The translations under genes were made by a program, and so were the position numbers. From assembly GCA_951802195.1 (NCBI GenBank), contig OX637621.1:1488001-1552000 (forward strand): DNA of 64,000 bases, read 5' to 3'. Below the pieces are notes generated by a model, which saw only the letters and a program-made list of their open reading frames with translations, had not been told where the DNA came from and did not search any database. The first letter of the stretch is position 1. Each line of letters begins with the position of its first letter. This DNA is from Tausonia pullulans. Its lineage: Eukaryota; Basidiomycota; Tremellomycetes; Cystofilobasidiales; Mrakiaceae. Shown here in pieces: positions 36,001-47,125 of the stretch.

Positions 36001-38424
36001 CGGTCCGAGTCGAGGCCAAGCTCAGCCCGGTACGACTCGAGATTCGCTTTGACGACATCAAGGAGGCTACCACCGGCGACGCCGTTGAAAGAGTCGCCAA
36101 GATCCATCCCCGCGGGGACAGAGACGCCCGCTTGGGAGAGCATCCGCGAGAAGGTATCCCGCTCGCGGACGTACTTTTCTAGCTCGACCTCCTTGTGCTC
36201 GAGCTTCTCACGAAGCGTCTGAATTGCAACGGTCGCCTCAGCGACGGCCTCCTCAGCGTCTTTATTGGAGAGGCTCCCTCCGGCAGCGCCGCCCTCGACG
36301 ACCTCGAGTCGGGAAGTGACCTCGCGAACAACCTTGGTGAGCTGCTGGTTGCGAGCAAGGAGCTCAGGGATTGACCGGAACTCGATCAGGTTGCGGGAGA
36401 TGACGCCCGCGGCATCGTCGCCGCCCTCCTCAAACGGGTCCTCTCTCTCCCGCCAGTCAGCGAGTGAAGGGTCGTCCCGGAGAGCAAGCTCCCGGGTGAG
36501 GGCGAGGATCTGGCGAGATCGGTCTGCGAGGTCCGTCTCAAGAGCCGACTCGGTGGTCTGGAGCTGTTTGATCTTGGTGTGAAGGAGAGCCGACTCGGAA
36601 GAATACGTGTCGCGCTCATGGGAGACAGCGGCGAGTTGCTGGCCGAGTTCGTCGGCCGCCTGGACGAGGCGATTGTACTCCTGGCGCTGCTCCTTGAGAA
36701 GAGGAGCCTGAAGAGAGTTGAGATCAGTCATCGAAGATAATGGTACCGAGGGCTCGCTCCCGACTCACTCGCTCCTGGAGGTCGCGGAGAACCTCCTGCA
36801 AGTAGCTCTCCAGCCGGCGGGTTTCAGCCTCCTGCCGGGAGAGGTCATTCTTAATTTTGACGTTCTCGGTGTAGAGGTCGCCAAGACTCTGGCCGCCGCG
36901 TTGAAGCGATCTCGCAAGATTCGCCGTCGGACTCATGAGGCTGCCTTCGGACGATGAGCCGCCGCGCGCATCGACTAGCCGATCGACCGTCTCGCGCAGC
37001 TCGGTGGCCTTGTCGATAAGCTCCTGTCTCTCCTCGGCCCATTCCGTGCGCTCTTCCTCGGCCCGACGCTCAGCATCACGCCGACGTTCGAGGTCCTGCT
37101 CCCACTCGTGCTCGACCTCCTCAAGCCTTTTGCGGCCCTCCTCCGCCCGGCGCTCAGCGGCTTCAAGGAGACGAGTCTGGACAGCCATGTCCGTCTTAAA
37201 GTTGGACCTTTGCTCCGTCAGCTTAGCCCGAGTGTCGGCGAGAGTCGAGAGGGTCGTATTAAGACGGGAAGTGAGGGAGGCGTGCGAGGAGGACAGGTTG
37301 TTGAGCGAGCTCTGGGACGTCGAGAGCGACGTCTGGAGAGACTGAACCTCAAGCTTGACGGACTGGAGGTTGGCGTCCTGGTTTCATTGATGAGCAGAGT
37401 GCGAGGGAGCGCGACAGGTCTCAGTGGGCCGGGGTAAGAATGACGCGTGACAGGAGGGACGCGACAACTAACGGCAGCAGATCGGTATTTGGCAAAGTCG
37501 GCGGACGAGCGCGTAAGGCTTTCGGTGAGGGAAACGTTGTCCTTGTTGGCGAGCTCTATGTTGAACTCGAGGGCCTCGATCTTGAACTGCAGGGAGGAGA
37601 GCCCGCATACATATACGAATCAGCGCGGCCTCGCGAGTAAGCTGCTTTGGCGAGGGCAAGACCAACGAACCTTCATGTTGCGACCGTCTCTGTGGGCTGC
37701 ATCGAGTGAGACCTCGAGATCACTAACGCGAGCGTCACGAGCGACGAGCTTATCCCGGAGCTGAGCAGCCTCAGCGTAAGCTCGATCCCGTTCCTCCTGA
37801 TAGGTCTGGACGGAGGCGAGCAAGGCGCGGTTGCGCGCCTCGAGCGAGGTCACGCTCGTCTCGTGCTCGCTCGCCTTGGAGAGCTGCGAGGTGTGCGACT
37901 GCTGAAGCTCCGCGTGGACGGTCTGAAGATGTTCCAGGGAGCGAGCTGGAGGGAAGATGGCGCGATGGGGAAAGATCCATCAGCAAGAAGGTTGCCTCGA
38001 ACAACGCGGTTCCACCAACGGATGGACAGATCATGGAAACAACAGACTGACCAAGTCCCTCTTGAGTGGCCTTAGATGCAGAGAGCTGCTCCTTTTCCTG
38101 CTTGAGCAGCCGCTCGAGCTCAGCAACGCGAACGCGTTCGTCCACGAGCGCCTGCTCGTGTTCAACCTCCTTCCTAAGCTGGCTCGCGCGAAGCAGCTCG
38201 AACTCGGAGGGCATCGTGGAGTCGGCATCTGCATGCGCATCCGTAGCCGAGCTTGTTGCAGCAGGCTTCTGGGTGTTGGGGTTGGTGTTGGTAGTATCGA
38301 CGGCGGCAACAGGAGGCGTGCTGTCGATCTGCTCGTTCGACGTGCTTGTCATGTCGACATCCTGCGGAGCGGCGGCGGCCTCAGCGGTCGTCGGCGGGGC
38401 GGCAGGAGGGTCAGAATCCTCCAT
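33049..38424 (-). CDS. MLP1: Nuclear basket coiled-coil protein Mlp1/TPR
   Basis: A long coiled-coil protein of the nuclear pore basket, roughly 1,500 residues, which in yeast tethers mRNA export and quality-control factors. After an Ala/Pro-rich head (MEDSDPPAAPPTTAEAAAAP) almost every exon is heptad-like: LRKEVEHEQALVDERVRVAE, SLEARNRALLASVQTYQEER, RLVQAADELGQQLAAVSHER. The TPR/Mlp signature region FRSIPELLARNQQLTKVVRE is present near 36360. The C-terminal part has a run of Ala/Val/Glu repeats, then GTPGKRARPEDAG (a likely nuclear localisation signal), a poly-Gly tract of about 20 residues encoded by GGA repeats at 33322-33367, and ends GGSSGDVGGAADPSS. About ten short introns. Partner binding cannot be judged from a coiled coil. 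Confidence 0.88.
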
Positions 38425-38759
38425 CGTGGGTCGCAGTCGATGCTTCGACGCGGTGGTAGAAGACGGGTGGGTGGTTTGAGGTGGGAAGGTGAGAGCCGCC
38501 GTGACGCTGCCCCCCTTGTCAAGGCGGCGGTTGCTCTCCCTGACGACAGCGAGTACGACGATTCTCAGCCAACAAGTGATTCTCCCTTTGCCCGTGATCT
38601 AAGCGGGGGCTGCACAATTCATCAACTATCTTTTCGAGGAGAATTAATACTCCTTGACAAAGGGTCTGCTCGTTGGGCGCGTGCCTAGGCACGTCATCAC
38701 GGCGAAAACGCCAGCAGCAGGTATGTATACTTGCAAGTAATAAAAAGAAGCACAAATGT

Positions 38760-41700
38760 CTACTCCTCTATAGCCGGCGAGCGAGGCAGAGGTACCTCAG
38801 CAGGCTTAAGGCTAGTAGCAGCAGCCTGCACCTCGCCACCCCTTGCCGGAGAGGCGACGCGCGCGCGAGCTGCCGTGGGAGGAGTCCAGAGGGCGTCGCT
38901 CGCCCGACGAAGGTCAAGTCGGAGCGCTCCAAGGACGCCATCGATGCGCTCGATGAAGCAAAGCCGCTCCTCGATAGCCTCGCGCGTGAGGGCATCCATC
39001 GCGCGGAGCTGATCGTCCGAGAGTTCCGTCGGGAGAGGGAGGGAGGGAAGCGGCGGGAAGGAGGATGCTGAAGAGGTCCTCGTTGGCGAGGGGAGACGTG
39101 GAGGTACCGCAAAGGGCTGAGGGTGAGGGAAGGGCAGAAGCGGGCGAGAAGTGTCGAAGGTCGGCGTATACAGCGGCGTAAGGGTTGGCTGGCGGAGGGG
39201 AAGCGACTGAGGCACGGTTGCAGGAGGAGTCGCGGGAACCTCCGAAGCCTCGACGGGCGGCTTTGGAGTGGATGAGGCGACGAAGGGCGTAGGAGCAACA
39301 GCAGGAAGTGCCTGGACGACGTTTGCGTTTGACGTTGAGCCGGGCCCAGAGGGAGCCGCCAAGATAGGCTCAATTTTGGTAGGGCTGGGAGAATTATTCA
39401 CTATCGTTGGCGACGTAGGGACGAGCGATAACGAGGAAGACTGGGGAGCGAGCCGCGTCGACCTTCGCAGAGCCGCCTGAGCAGCGACCTCTCGCGGGGT
39501 GAAGTTGGAGATATCGTTGGCGGATTCCTCCATTGCCTCGGTCTCAGGCTCAGGTGAAGGCGCCGTTGAGAGTGCCTCGAGTTCGGTGGAAACCGAGTCG
39601 CTGGGAGGGATTACGAGCTGAGGGACGGTGGACACAGCTTCCGACGAGATTGAGGCACCCGGCGGAGAGATGGAGCTCGTTGCCGCCGTGACCGCGGCTA
39701 CTGGAGCGTCGTTGTCCACCTGAGGCACCGTCCGAGTCGGGGTAGGAGCAGGAGGAGCAGGAGTCGGGATCACCGCTGGTGGCGGAGCAACGGCATTCTG
39801 GTCAGGGGCAGGCGCTGGAGTCGGCAAGGGCCACCTGGGCCCAGGTCTGAACAGGCCTTGCGCGGGCAACGCACGAGCAGGAGCAGGGGCGACACCAGGG
39901 GCTGCAGGCGCCTGGAGACCACGAACTCCGGCAGCATAGACTCTGGCAGCAGGATCGTCTGGTCCCGCACCGATACGGAAGCGGATCTCTAAACCCAGGA
40001 AGTTAAGCTCGAACCCGGCCCCGACTCCCAGACCGCGTCCGGCGACAACGGGCGCCGGGCCAGGTGGATGAACAGGTGCAAGCTGAGGGAAGGGAAGAGG
40101 GAGAGGGTTGAACCGGGCGGGAGGTGCCGGGCGACCCCAGATGCCTCCACCGCCTCCCTCATCACCAGCACCAGCACCGCCACCAGCACCGCCACCGCCA
40201 CCATCACCAGCACCACCACCATCACCACCAGCAGCGCCAGGAGGAGCATCGGCGTCGTTTTCTCGAGCGTCCAACATAGCATTGGCAGCGGCACGACCGG
40301 CGGCGAGTCCAGCTCTGGCGTTGGGGAAGGCAAAGCGTTGGGCGGCTGGTCCTCCAGGCTGAGCGGCTACACCAGGGGCAGGCCCACCGATGCCAGGGAT
40401 CGCCGGATTCGTGTCGATCACGCTCGGGATGGGCTGAAGTACGGTGCGCCGGCTGGAAGAGGTTGACCGATTCAATATATAAGGTCAAGACAGGAAGCAA
40501 GAGAGCTCTGTCAGAAACGTACCAGGTGGGGCAGTTCTGCTGTCGCTCAAGCCAGCTCTTGAGGCAGGAGAGATGGAAGACGTGGTTGCACGAGAGCTTC
40601 TTCGGCCGGTCGCCCTCCCTTGGCTGCCGTCGACGCGGCGGGGGTGCAGGTGGGACGGTCCCATCCCCAGAGTTAGCGGCGGCGGCAGCCGCAGCCACAG
40701 CCGGGTCACGTTCGACGTAACTCATCTCTTCTCGGCAGATGATGCAGACCTTGTCCTCCATCGCGTCCATCTCCTCGCGCGTGGCGTCCGGGTATCGAGC
40801 GTCCATGTTGCGAGTCGCCGCACGGTACTGAATAAGCGTGCGGATGCGGCCGAGGAAGGAGCGGAGGGTGAGGTAAACGTCGCGGAGGATGTTAAATGGG
40901 AGTCCCTTATCGATGAGGACGACTGGTGAGGAGGCGAAATGAAGGATCAGTCAAACAGTGTGCCTGCTTCGATTATCAAGAGCTTTCCACCCACCGACAA
41001 AGAAGGCAAGGTATGTGAGGAGTTTGAGGAAGTCGGTAACGAGATCGATATAGAAAACAACCATGCTTTTGCTTTCCCACCCGCGGTCCTCGTCGTCCAG
41101 TTCGGGTTCCTCCCCATTCTGCTCGGCGAGCCGGGCAGCGGCGGCTCGGGCGCGGCTCTCCCGCCATTCGCGGTATCGCTCCCAGAGGTTGACACCATAC
41201 TTGGCGACAATATTGCCCAGGCTCGTGAGGAGAAGGATGTACTCGCTGACAAAGAGGATCTTGCCGTTGAGACCCTTGGCGTAAAGGCTCTGGACGGCGA
41301 CCCCGAGGAGTAAGGTGTCGGCAAAGAAGAGAAAGCCGAAGAGGGCTATCATCCGCAGGTGGAAAGAAAATGGGGGGCCGGGTGGTGGCAGTTGATCCAT
41401 CTGAGAGGAACACTATAGATAAGTGGGCAGTCTTTATACAAGCGCCAGTGATGACGAAACAGACCCAGTCGACCCGGTCGGCGGCGATCCAATGGAAGGT
41501 CTTCAGGAACAACAGGAACACAAACAGGAGGATGAAAATGACGTCGAAGTCTTCTCTGGTTGAGGCGGCACTTTGTTCAGTCAAGGTCGGCGAGGTGGCT
41601 CAGCCTGCACGCACCTGAACATGGTCAGCGCCAAGAGGGATTCCGTCAAGAAGTACCACGATCGATCATAGAGATGCTGAAAGAGTCCGGACGAAGAGCC

Positions 41701-42326
41701 TGTCCGTCAGACGAAGCGTAGCATCGACCAAGAACGGGTCGCCACGCACTTCGACCTCAATTGCTCGCAAGGGGCCGAAGAAGACCCTCTGAAGAGCTAT
41801 AGCCATAAGAATGGTCAAGAACAAACAGAAGTTGGCCAGGATCTGGAGGGGCGACAGTGTCAGCGTCGAATCGTCGAAATAAGAGCATCGTCCGACCAGT
41901 CGCGAGTCCGTGAGTCAGCGTGATGGCGGAATGCGAGAGCAAGCGGACCCGACCAAGGGATTTCACGGTGATAGTGACCTGCGTGCAGATCTGGCTTGTC
42001 TCGAGAGTGTAAGACAGGCGAGCTTGTGGATCGTGCGTTGAATCGTCATCACCTCGTCCCCCCCATGTCGTCGGCGCGTCCGCCGTGCGCGCTCCTGCAC
42101 CCGGCTCCGACGACCACTGGGGCCGCTCGGATGAAGACCCGTACTAGGTGCGTAAACTGACCATGACAGCACCGTTGCTCCTAGCGATGGCGACGGCAGC
42201 GCTGTAGAACCCTGGCCGTGTGCCGGCGACGTTGAGGACGACACCGGCGGCGAACGCGGTTGAGACCATGCCGTAGAAGACGAGCCGATTGTGGCTCGGT
42301 AAGATGTTTGCGAGGGCGAGCGCCAT
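38760..42326 (-). CDS. HRD1: ER-associated degradation E3 ubiquitin ligase Hrd1
   Basis: Multi-spanning ER membrane RING-H2 ligase that ubiquitinates misfolded proteins for retrotranslocation. The N-terminus matches the family: LVFYGMVSTAFAAGVVLNVA, FYSAAVAIARSNGAVM, ILANFCLFLTILMAIALQRV then FFGPLRAIEVE, SWYFLTESLLALTMFR, EDFDVIFILLFVFLLFLKTF then HWIAADRVDW. More membrane segments follow (VQSLYAKGLNGKILFVSEYI). The RING has CIICREEM, then CNHVFHLSCLKSWLERQQNC and PTCRR across an exon junction. The loop between the second and third metal ligands is about 48 residues, longer than usual, with an Ala run and a PPRRRQPREGDRPKK stretch. After the RING comes an unusually long Ala/Gly/Pro/Ser-rich tail of some 570 residues ending LPRSPAIEE. 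The start is the ATG closest to the first helix; an upstream in-frame Met at 42488 is possible. Confidence 0.92.
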
Positions 42327-44364
42327 CGTGCCCAGAGCTGAGGTGGTCCTGCGGAGGACGATGGGTGAAGAGGGATGGGTGGTGGTCAAAGGGCGACCAG
42401 GGCGGTCGCGTCCTTGCCGAAGCTCCTCATCGTCGTCGTGTGCGCTGGCGCTCCAGCCGCTTGTTCGGCTCCTTCCATCGACGCGCACACTTGCAAGGAC
42501 TTCCTGTTAATATCTCGGATGCCTTTCTATCGTCTGAGCATGAGAGCATGAGCGGCCTGGACGCCAGCGACTCGTTCCCCATCTCTCCCATCTAATTCCT
42601 CTAGCTTGCTGCTAAGTCTGCTCGAGACGGCCTAGTCCGGCAAGGAACGGACCTCTTTCAGCGTGATGATATTGATCCTCCCTCTACCTTCAGTCTTCGA
42701 CCGTCAACCATGACCTGGCCAAGTGAATTCTCAGACAGTCTACCACCCGATCTCATCCCTTGAGGCACTGATGCCTCTGCCCTCGGCTCGAACTTCGCCT
42801 TCCAGCCGCCCTTGGCTCGCTACAGTCGTAGCGCACCTCTCATATCTCATCTGCCATCGAGGGCAGAAGCGACTTCTGTAACTCCCAAAAGCGGACCCCT
42901 CGATCCCGAGTCCACCATCAAGTGGGCTGATGAGCCTACTGCAGCTTGGAGCCCCGGCTTGTGATGGTAGCTGCAGAGGAATGGGACTTTGAACGGGCAT
43001 TCGATGAGGGGTGAACACTCCCGTTCTCGAGGCCAGAGATCGAGCAGGACAGAAACCTCAGGTCTAAGTGGTCTGCTACAATACTGACCTCTTCCGGAGC
43101 TCGATGTGGTCGTCGCGAGCTCCGACCCTCAATTCGGCGTTATCACGTCGTTCACGGCGTCGATCAAGTCGACGTCGCACTCACTCACATCCATCTCAAC
43201 ACTCGATCATCTTCCTTCAATTACCAGCACGGGGATGTTGCGGTCTCCACTCTCCAAATATAATCCCATCGACAGTTCTCGCCAGCACTCTTCCAGTGCG
43301 CGCCACCATTGCCATCGCCCCAGCCAAGACATACACCTATCCCTTGGCGACCTCGTCCTACTTCCTCCTTCCGACGCGCCTATCTTACACCCCCATGCTC
43401 GCAGGCCTCTGTCACACGCGAACCGTCAAATTTCTGCGTCGGAACCTCGGTGGGCCTGTGTTCGATCTTAGAACACCGTGGGAAGACATTGCCTGTACGA
43501 GTTTGGGCAGCGGTCGGTCGCGAAGACAATGGCGACGATGGTCCAGGAGCTCTGCATCAATCCCGGTAAGTGAGATGGAGACTGGGTGCTCGTAGAATGG
43601 AGGCTGACAGAAAACAAAAACAAACAAACAAAAATATAGTCTTAACACTCCCAGGAGGCATCGGCAGGGTGGCCTTGACATCAGCTTGCCATCAGTTTAC
43701 CGGAACCACCTTACATATGCGAATACGGAGGATTTAATATTCATGTCCTGAGCAGGACGGCCGGCATCAACAAGGTGATCAATAGATCATCCTTCAACTT
43801 GTTTTTTGTGGCTCATGATCACTCGCCCAGGTCATCAATGAGTCATCATGTCCTTCACCCACACGACTTGCGTCAACTGACACTGTGCATAGATCGCTCG
43901 TCAGTGATGCTGGCGCACACGTATACACAGTTGATTGCCCGGTAGTGCCTAGCGTCCCGCCCGTGGGGAAAGCCATCCGCGCGCCCGTAACCTCGTATAC
44001 GGGCTTCCTTCCTCGGGTGGCTTTTCTCGTTGACACGTCGATGATCGTCAGCCGTCAACATTCGTGGCGACCCCCTCTCATGAGCGTATCTCATGGAACC
44101 AAGCGACGGTCCTCGCCCAACTGGGCCTCCTAGCATCACTTGTCCCCTTCATGGCGGGAGCGATTGGGGTGTCAGATAGATGGCGCCGTAATGCAATCTT
44201 TTCAGAGACAGGGCTGATGTTGAGTCATGATGGCCATGAGGATGGGGAGTGGAGGGGGGAAATAAAAGGATGTGTTCACGAGTGGGGAAGGACAACAATT
44301 CAGGAAATGCAAGAGCCGGTGCATGATTAACTATATGGCCGCTTTCTTAGGCTCGCTCAACAAC
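42327..44364. other. Gene-poor region with a possible decayed gene
   Basis: 2 kb upstream of HRD1 with no intact gene. One plus frame starting ATG at 42710 (MTWPSEFSDSLPPDLIP) stays readable as protein-like sequence to 43471 apart from a few stops near 42761, 42965 and 43085; its later part includes VVVASSDPQFGVITSFTASI. This could be a pseudogene, or a spliced gene whose introns I cannot place. No family is recognised. 43600-44360 holds nothing I can support. Confidence 0.3.
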
Positions 44365-44690
44365 TTAACCGGGGGAGCTCAGGCTGAATCGATGAGAGTA
44401 CACTCTAAGAGTGTTCTCGGTGACGATGCGACCGAGGAGTCCAACAAGCTCCTCGTCGTTGCGGATGGCGAGCCAGAGATGGCGATGAATAATACATGAA
44501 TTTTGATCATCCCTCTCCGCGGTCCCAGCAAGCTCAAGAATCTCGGCGGACATGGGCGGACAGGTCTGGGAGAAGGCAGTCAGTGCTTGAGGAGGGAAGG
44601 TGAAAGAGAGATCGTGCGCTCACACACTCGAGGACGGCCGCGAGATAAACCGGCGCTCTTTAGCGTACACGTTGAGCATAGTCGTTATTA
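44365..44690 (-). pseudogene. Decayed histone H2A gene
   Basis: Minus-strand remnant of H2A. In order: NDYAQRVR, a stop (TAA in place of the Gly-Ala pair), RAPVYLAAVLE, an intron with GTGTGTG donor, then [40 protein letters not shown] and RIVTE. These match the H2A stretch [55 protein letters not shown]. Lesions: the N-terminal third is missing; one in-frame stop; a roughly 10-bp tandem duplication at the second exon start (CCTGTCCGCC then CATGTCCGCC); and a one-base frame change near the end, after which [10 protein letters not shown] of the normal tail is readable in another frame. Substitutions also hit conserved residues. It sits head-to-head with the H2B remnant, the usual fungal arrangement. 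It is not functional; an intact copy must lie elsewhere. Confidence 0.9.
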
Positions 44691-44786
44691 TTACCCGCTC
44701 CACTCTCTCCCTCACTCTCACCTTACAATGGGTCAGCCTCCGACGAGGGCGCCATCTCTCTTCCTCAGCCCCTGGCACGCCTCATC

Positions 44787-45385
44787 ATAGCCCCCAAGCC
44801 CCCTCGACGACTGGGCAGAAGGCCCGCATTTCCGAGCGTTGCTTCCGAGACTCCTCCTTCCAAGGCGCCGGCCAAGAGGTGCCTGCGTTCAATGGCCCGG
44901 CTGTATGTGGTCCCAGTTCAAGTCTCGCCGGCCACCTCGACCCAAGTTGGCCTCCTTCCCTTTACTCCTTCCTGCAGAAGAAGTTCACCGGACCAAAGGG
45001 CGACGAAGACAAAAAGGACAATGACAAGAAGCGTGTCGAGACGTGCTCGTCCTTCGTCTACGAGGTCCTCAAGTATGGTGAGTGTTCCAGCGGTCATGTG
45101 ATAGTCTTGATCAGGTTTGGCCAGTTTGGGTCGTCATTCTAGCTACAGTCCACCCGGACATCGGTGTGAGCAGTAGTGATGCCCATTCTCAACAACTTCG
45201 TCAGCAACATCTTCGAGCGTGTTGTCTCTGAGGCTTCGAAGCTTGCTTCGTACAACAAGAAAAGGACGGTCTCGTTACGGGAGTTGTAGACATACGTCCG
45301 TCTCGTCCTCTCAGGAGAGATGTCTAAGCACCTCATCCCCGAGGGCACCAAGTCGGTCACCAAGCTTTCGTCCAGCGATGAGTAA
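44787..45385 (+). pseudogene. Decayed histone H2B gene
   Basis: Plus-strand remnant of H2B. The start codon position reads ATA (44787-44789), followed by APKPP and later SKAPAK, as in fungal H2B heads. The core reads KKRVETCSSFVYEVLKY, an intron 45078-45148 (GTGAGT..CTACAG), VHPDIGVSS, a one-base frame change, then [36 protein letters not shown], a TAG at 45287 where Gln is expected, TYVRLVLSGEMSKHLIPEGT and KSVTKLSSSDE with its normal TAA end. About 60% of core residues still match H2B, and the intron still has usable ends, so decay is fairly recent or the gene was once under constraint as a divergent copy. About 96 bp separates it from the H2A remnant; the shared promoter seems shortened. 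Confidence 0.93.
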
Positions 45386-45721
45386 TCGGGAGGCCAGACT
45401 GCGCCATAGCGGGGAGTGGGAACGCCTTGTGATGGATGGGGATAGACCGGGGCCTTTATATATGCTGTACCAATGAGTCCGGGTCTTGCATGTTCGATCT
45501 TATGCTCTGATGTCATTGCTTTCCCTGTGGACTCGCCTCTCATGGATTCAGCATATTGGTCGATGGACGAGCGAGCGCACCTTTCGCTGACAGGAAATGG
45601 TGCTGAGGGTGCGTCATTATGGTGCTTATTTCATCTCACCCGCTCATTTTCGACTCAGTCCAGTCCTGCAGGTTTCCGTTTCGGTGGAAACGAAATGGTG
45701 AAAAAAAAAAGAATTCCTTTA

Positions 45722-45793
45722 GATCCATGACGGGTTCGAACCGCCGATCTTACCCTTAGGAAGGGCACGCCTTACCAACTGGGCCAATGGACC
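45722..45793 (-). tRNA. tRNA-Arg (CCT)
   Basis: Complete cloverleaf on minus: acceptor GGTCCAT/ATGGATC (with one G-U), D-arm around GCCCAGTTGGTAAGGC, anticodon stem TGCCC/GGGTA with loop TTCCTAA (anticodon CCT, for AGG), and T-arm closing on TTCGAAC. No intron. A-tailed LINE remnants begin about 100 bp upstream of it. Confidence 0.9.
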
Positions 45794-45899
45794 AATGTTC
45801 AGTAATAATGTACTTGTTTTGAGTGCGCATCGCAATGTGCTTATATAGTTTTCTTGAATACTATGCCAGACTTTGCCACGCTTTCCTTCTATCTAGCAA

Positions 45900-46169
45900 C
45901 CACCATCCCCGGTGGTTCGACCAACCCTCTTCCGGCCAACCACCATCCCGGTGGTTCGACCAACCCCCCCCTCTCACGGCGCCCATCACGCCGTCCGGCC
46001 AACCATCCCCAGTGGTTCGGCCAACCCTCTTCCCACGGCGCCTCGCCCGACGTTCTCGCGCTCGGTCATGTCCGCTCTCCCTCTATCTAGCTACAACTCG
46101 CTATCTCTCATAGGGTTACCTCGTTCTCCACGTATAACTCATGACTTAAATACAAAAAAAAAAAAAAAA
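45900..46169 (+). mobile_element. LINE 3' end with A-tail (copy 1 of an identical pair)
   Basis: A-tailed fragment ending ACTTAAATAC followed by 16 A. Its 217 bases at 45937-46153 are identical to 56143-56359. The first part contains short direct repeats of a CCACCATCCC-GGTGGTTCGACCAACC unit; the last 70 bases are the tail shared by most copies here (CTCATAGGGTTACCTCGT and GTATAACTCATGACTT). No coding capacity remains. Confidence 0.75.
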
Positions 46170-46245
46170 GCTACGAATCACCATCTCTCATAGGGTCACC
46201 TCGTCCTCTACATACAACTCATGACTTAACTACTATAAAAACACC
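46170..46245 (+). mobile_element. Short LINE tail fragment, tandem to the previous one
   Basis: Directly follows the A-run at 46169. Carries the same family tail (CTCATAGGGTCACCTCGTCC, CAACTCATGACTTAA) with a degraded end ACTACTATAAAAACA. Probably an independent, strongly 5'-truncated insertion. Confidence 0.65.
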
Positions 46246-46261
46246 CGTGTTACAGACAAGC

Positions 46262-47125
46262 AAAGGGGTAAGCATACTGCACCGCCCTGGCCTATGGCAT
46301 AATCACCTTGTACACCGAGAGCACACAACGCGTGCTTTATCTCACTCTCCCGAATGAGTCCTTCTTCCGTCTCTTCCGTCACCAACGATACGGCGAGTTC
46401 AAGGATCTCGTCGCCGGTGACATCGATAAAATTTGAACGGTCGTATGCGTCATTCGGCGCAACTGTCAAGGGGCGAGGAGGATGGGAGCGGGCGGTGGAG
46501 GGGTGGACCCGAAGTGATGGCAGTGACACAGACTCGCTTCGAGGTCTTGGGCAGAATTTTCAAGTCTAAATGATGTCAAGAGCACAGAATGATATGTACC
46601 ACAAATAGAGCGTTTCATGGTAGCACGGTGAGAAGAGTGGAGGGGATGAGAAGAATGAGAAACCAACGGAGTGCGGTGTGATAGGACAAGAGGCACAAGG
46701 ACGAAAACGCAAAGAGGGTGGGACAGATGAGGAATGGGAAGGGAATGATGATAGTGATGACGGTGGCGATGGCGGCGACGGCTGAGGACTGAGGAGCGTC
46801 GGCCGAGGAGGAATGGCTATGGTCGATCGGAGGGCCGGCATGTGATTTTGGTCTTTTCTTTTCCCCCATTCTCTCCATCCTCTTATTTCTTCACTACCTC
46901 CTCTCTCCCTCCTCCTTGCTGCTCTCTCATGCTTCCTGCCCCCCTTCCCTCCGCATTTTCTACTTTGGACATTTGTCCCCTCTCATCTTCTCCCTCTCCC
47001 CATCTGTACAGTCCCCTCCCCTCCCTTCCCAGATAGAATGTCTCTTCCCTTGATCCCTCTCAGTGTCACTCATAGGGTCATGCCGTCCTCTACGCTTGAC
47101 CCATGACCTAATTACAAAAAAAAAA
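46262..47125 (+). mobile_element. LINE 3' fragment with ORF2 C-terminal piece
   Basis: Starts with sequence alike to the coding parts at 58.6-59.8 kb: CTESTQRVLYLTLP-like, then ESFFRLF, corresponding to the Cys/His motif near the end of LINE ORF2. Here the frame is damaged. A pyrimidine-rich 3' UTR follows (TTTCTACTTTGGACATTTGT) and the family tail ending ATGACCTAATTAC with 10 A. Boundaries between the UTR and intervening DNA (46530-46840) are unclear. Confidence 0.55.

Noticed and set aside
40108-40362. Plus-strand Pro/Ala-rich frame
   Set aside because: Antisense of the Gly/Ala-rich tail of HRD1.
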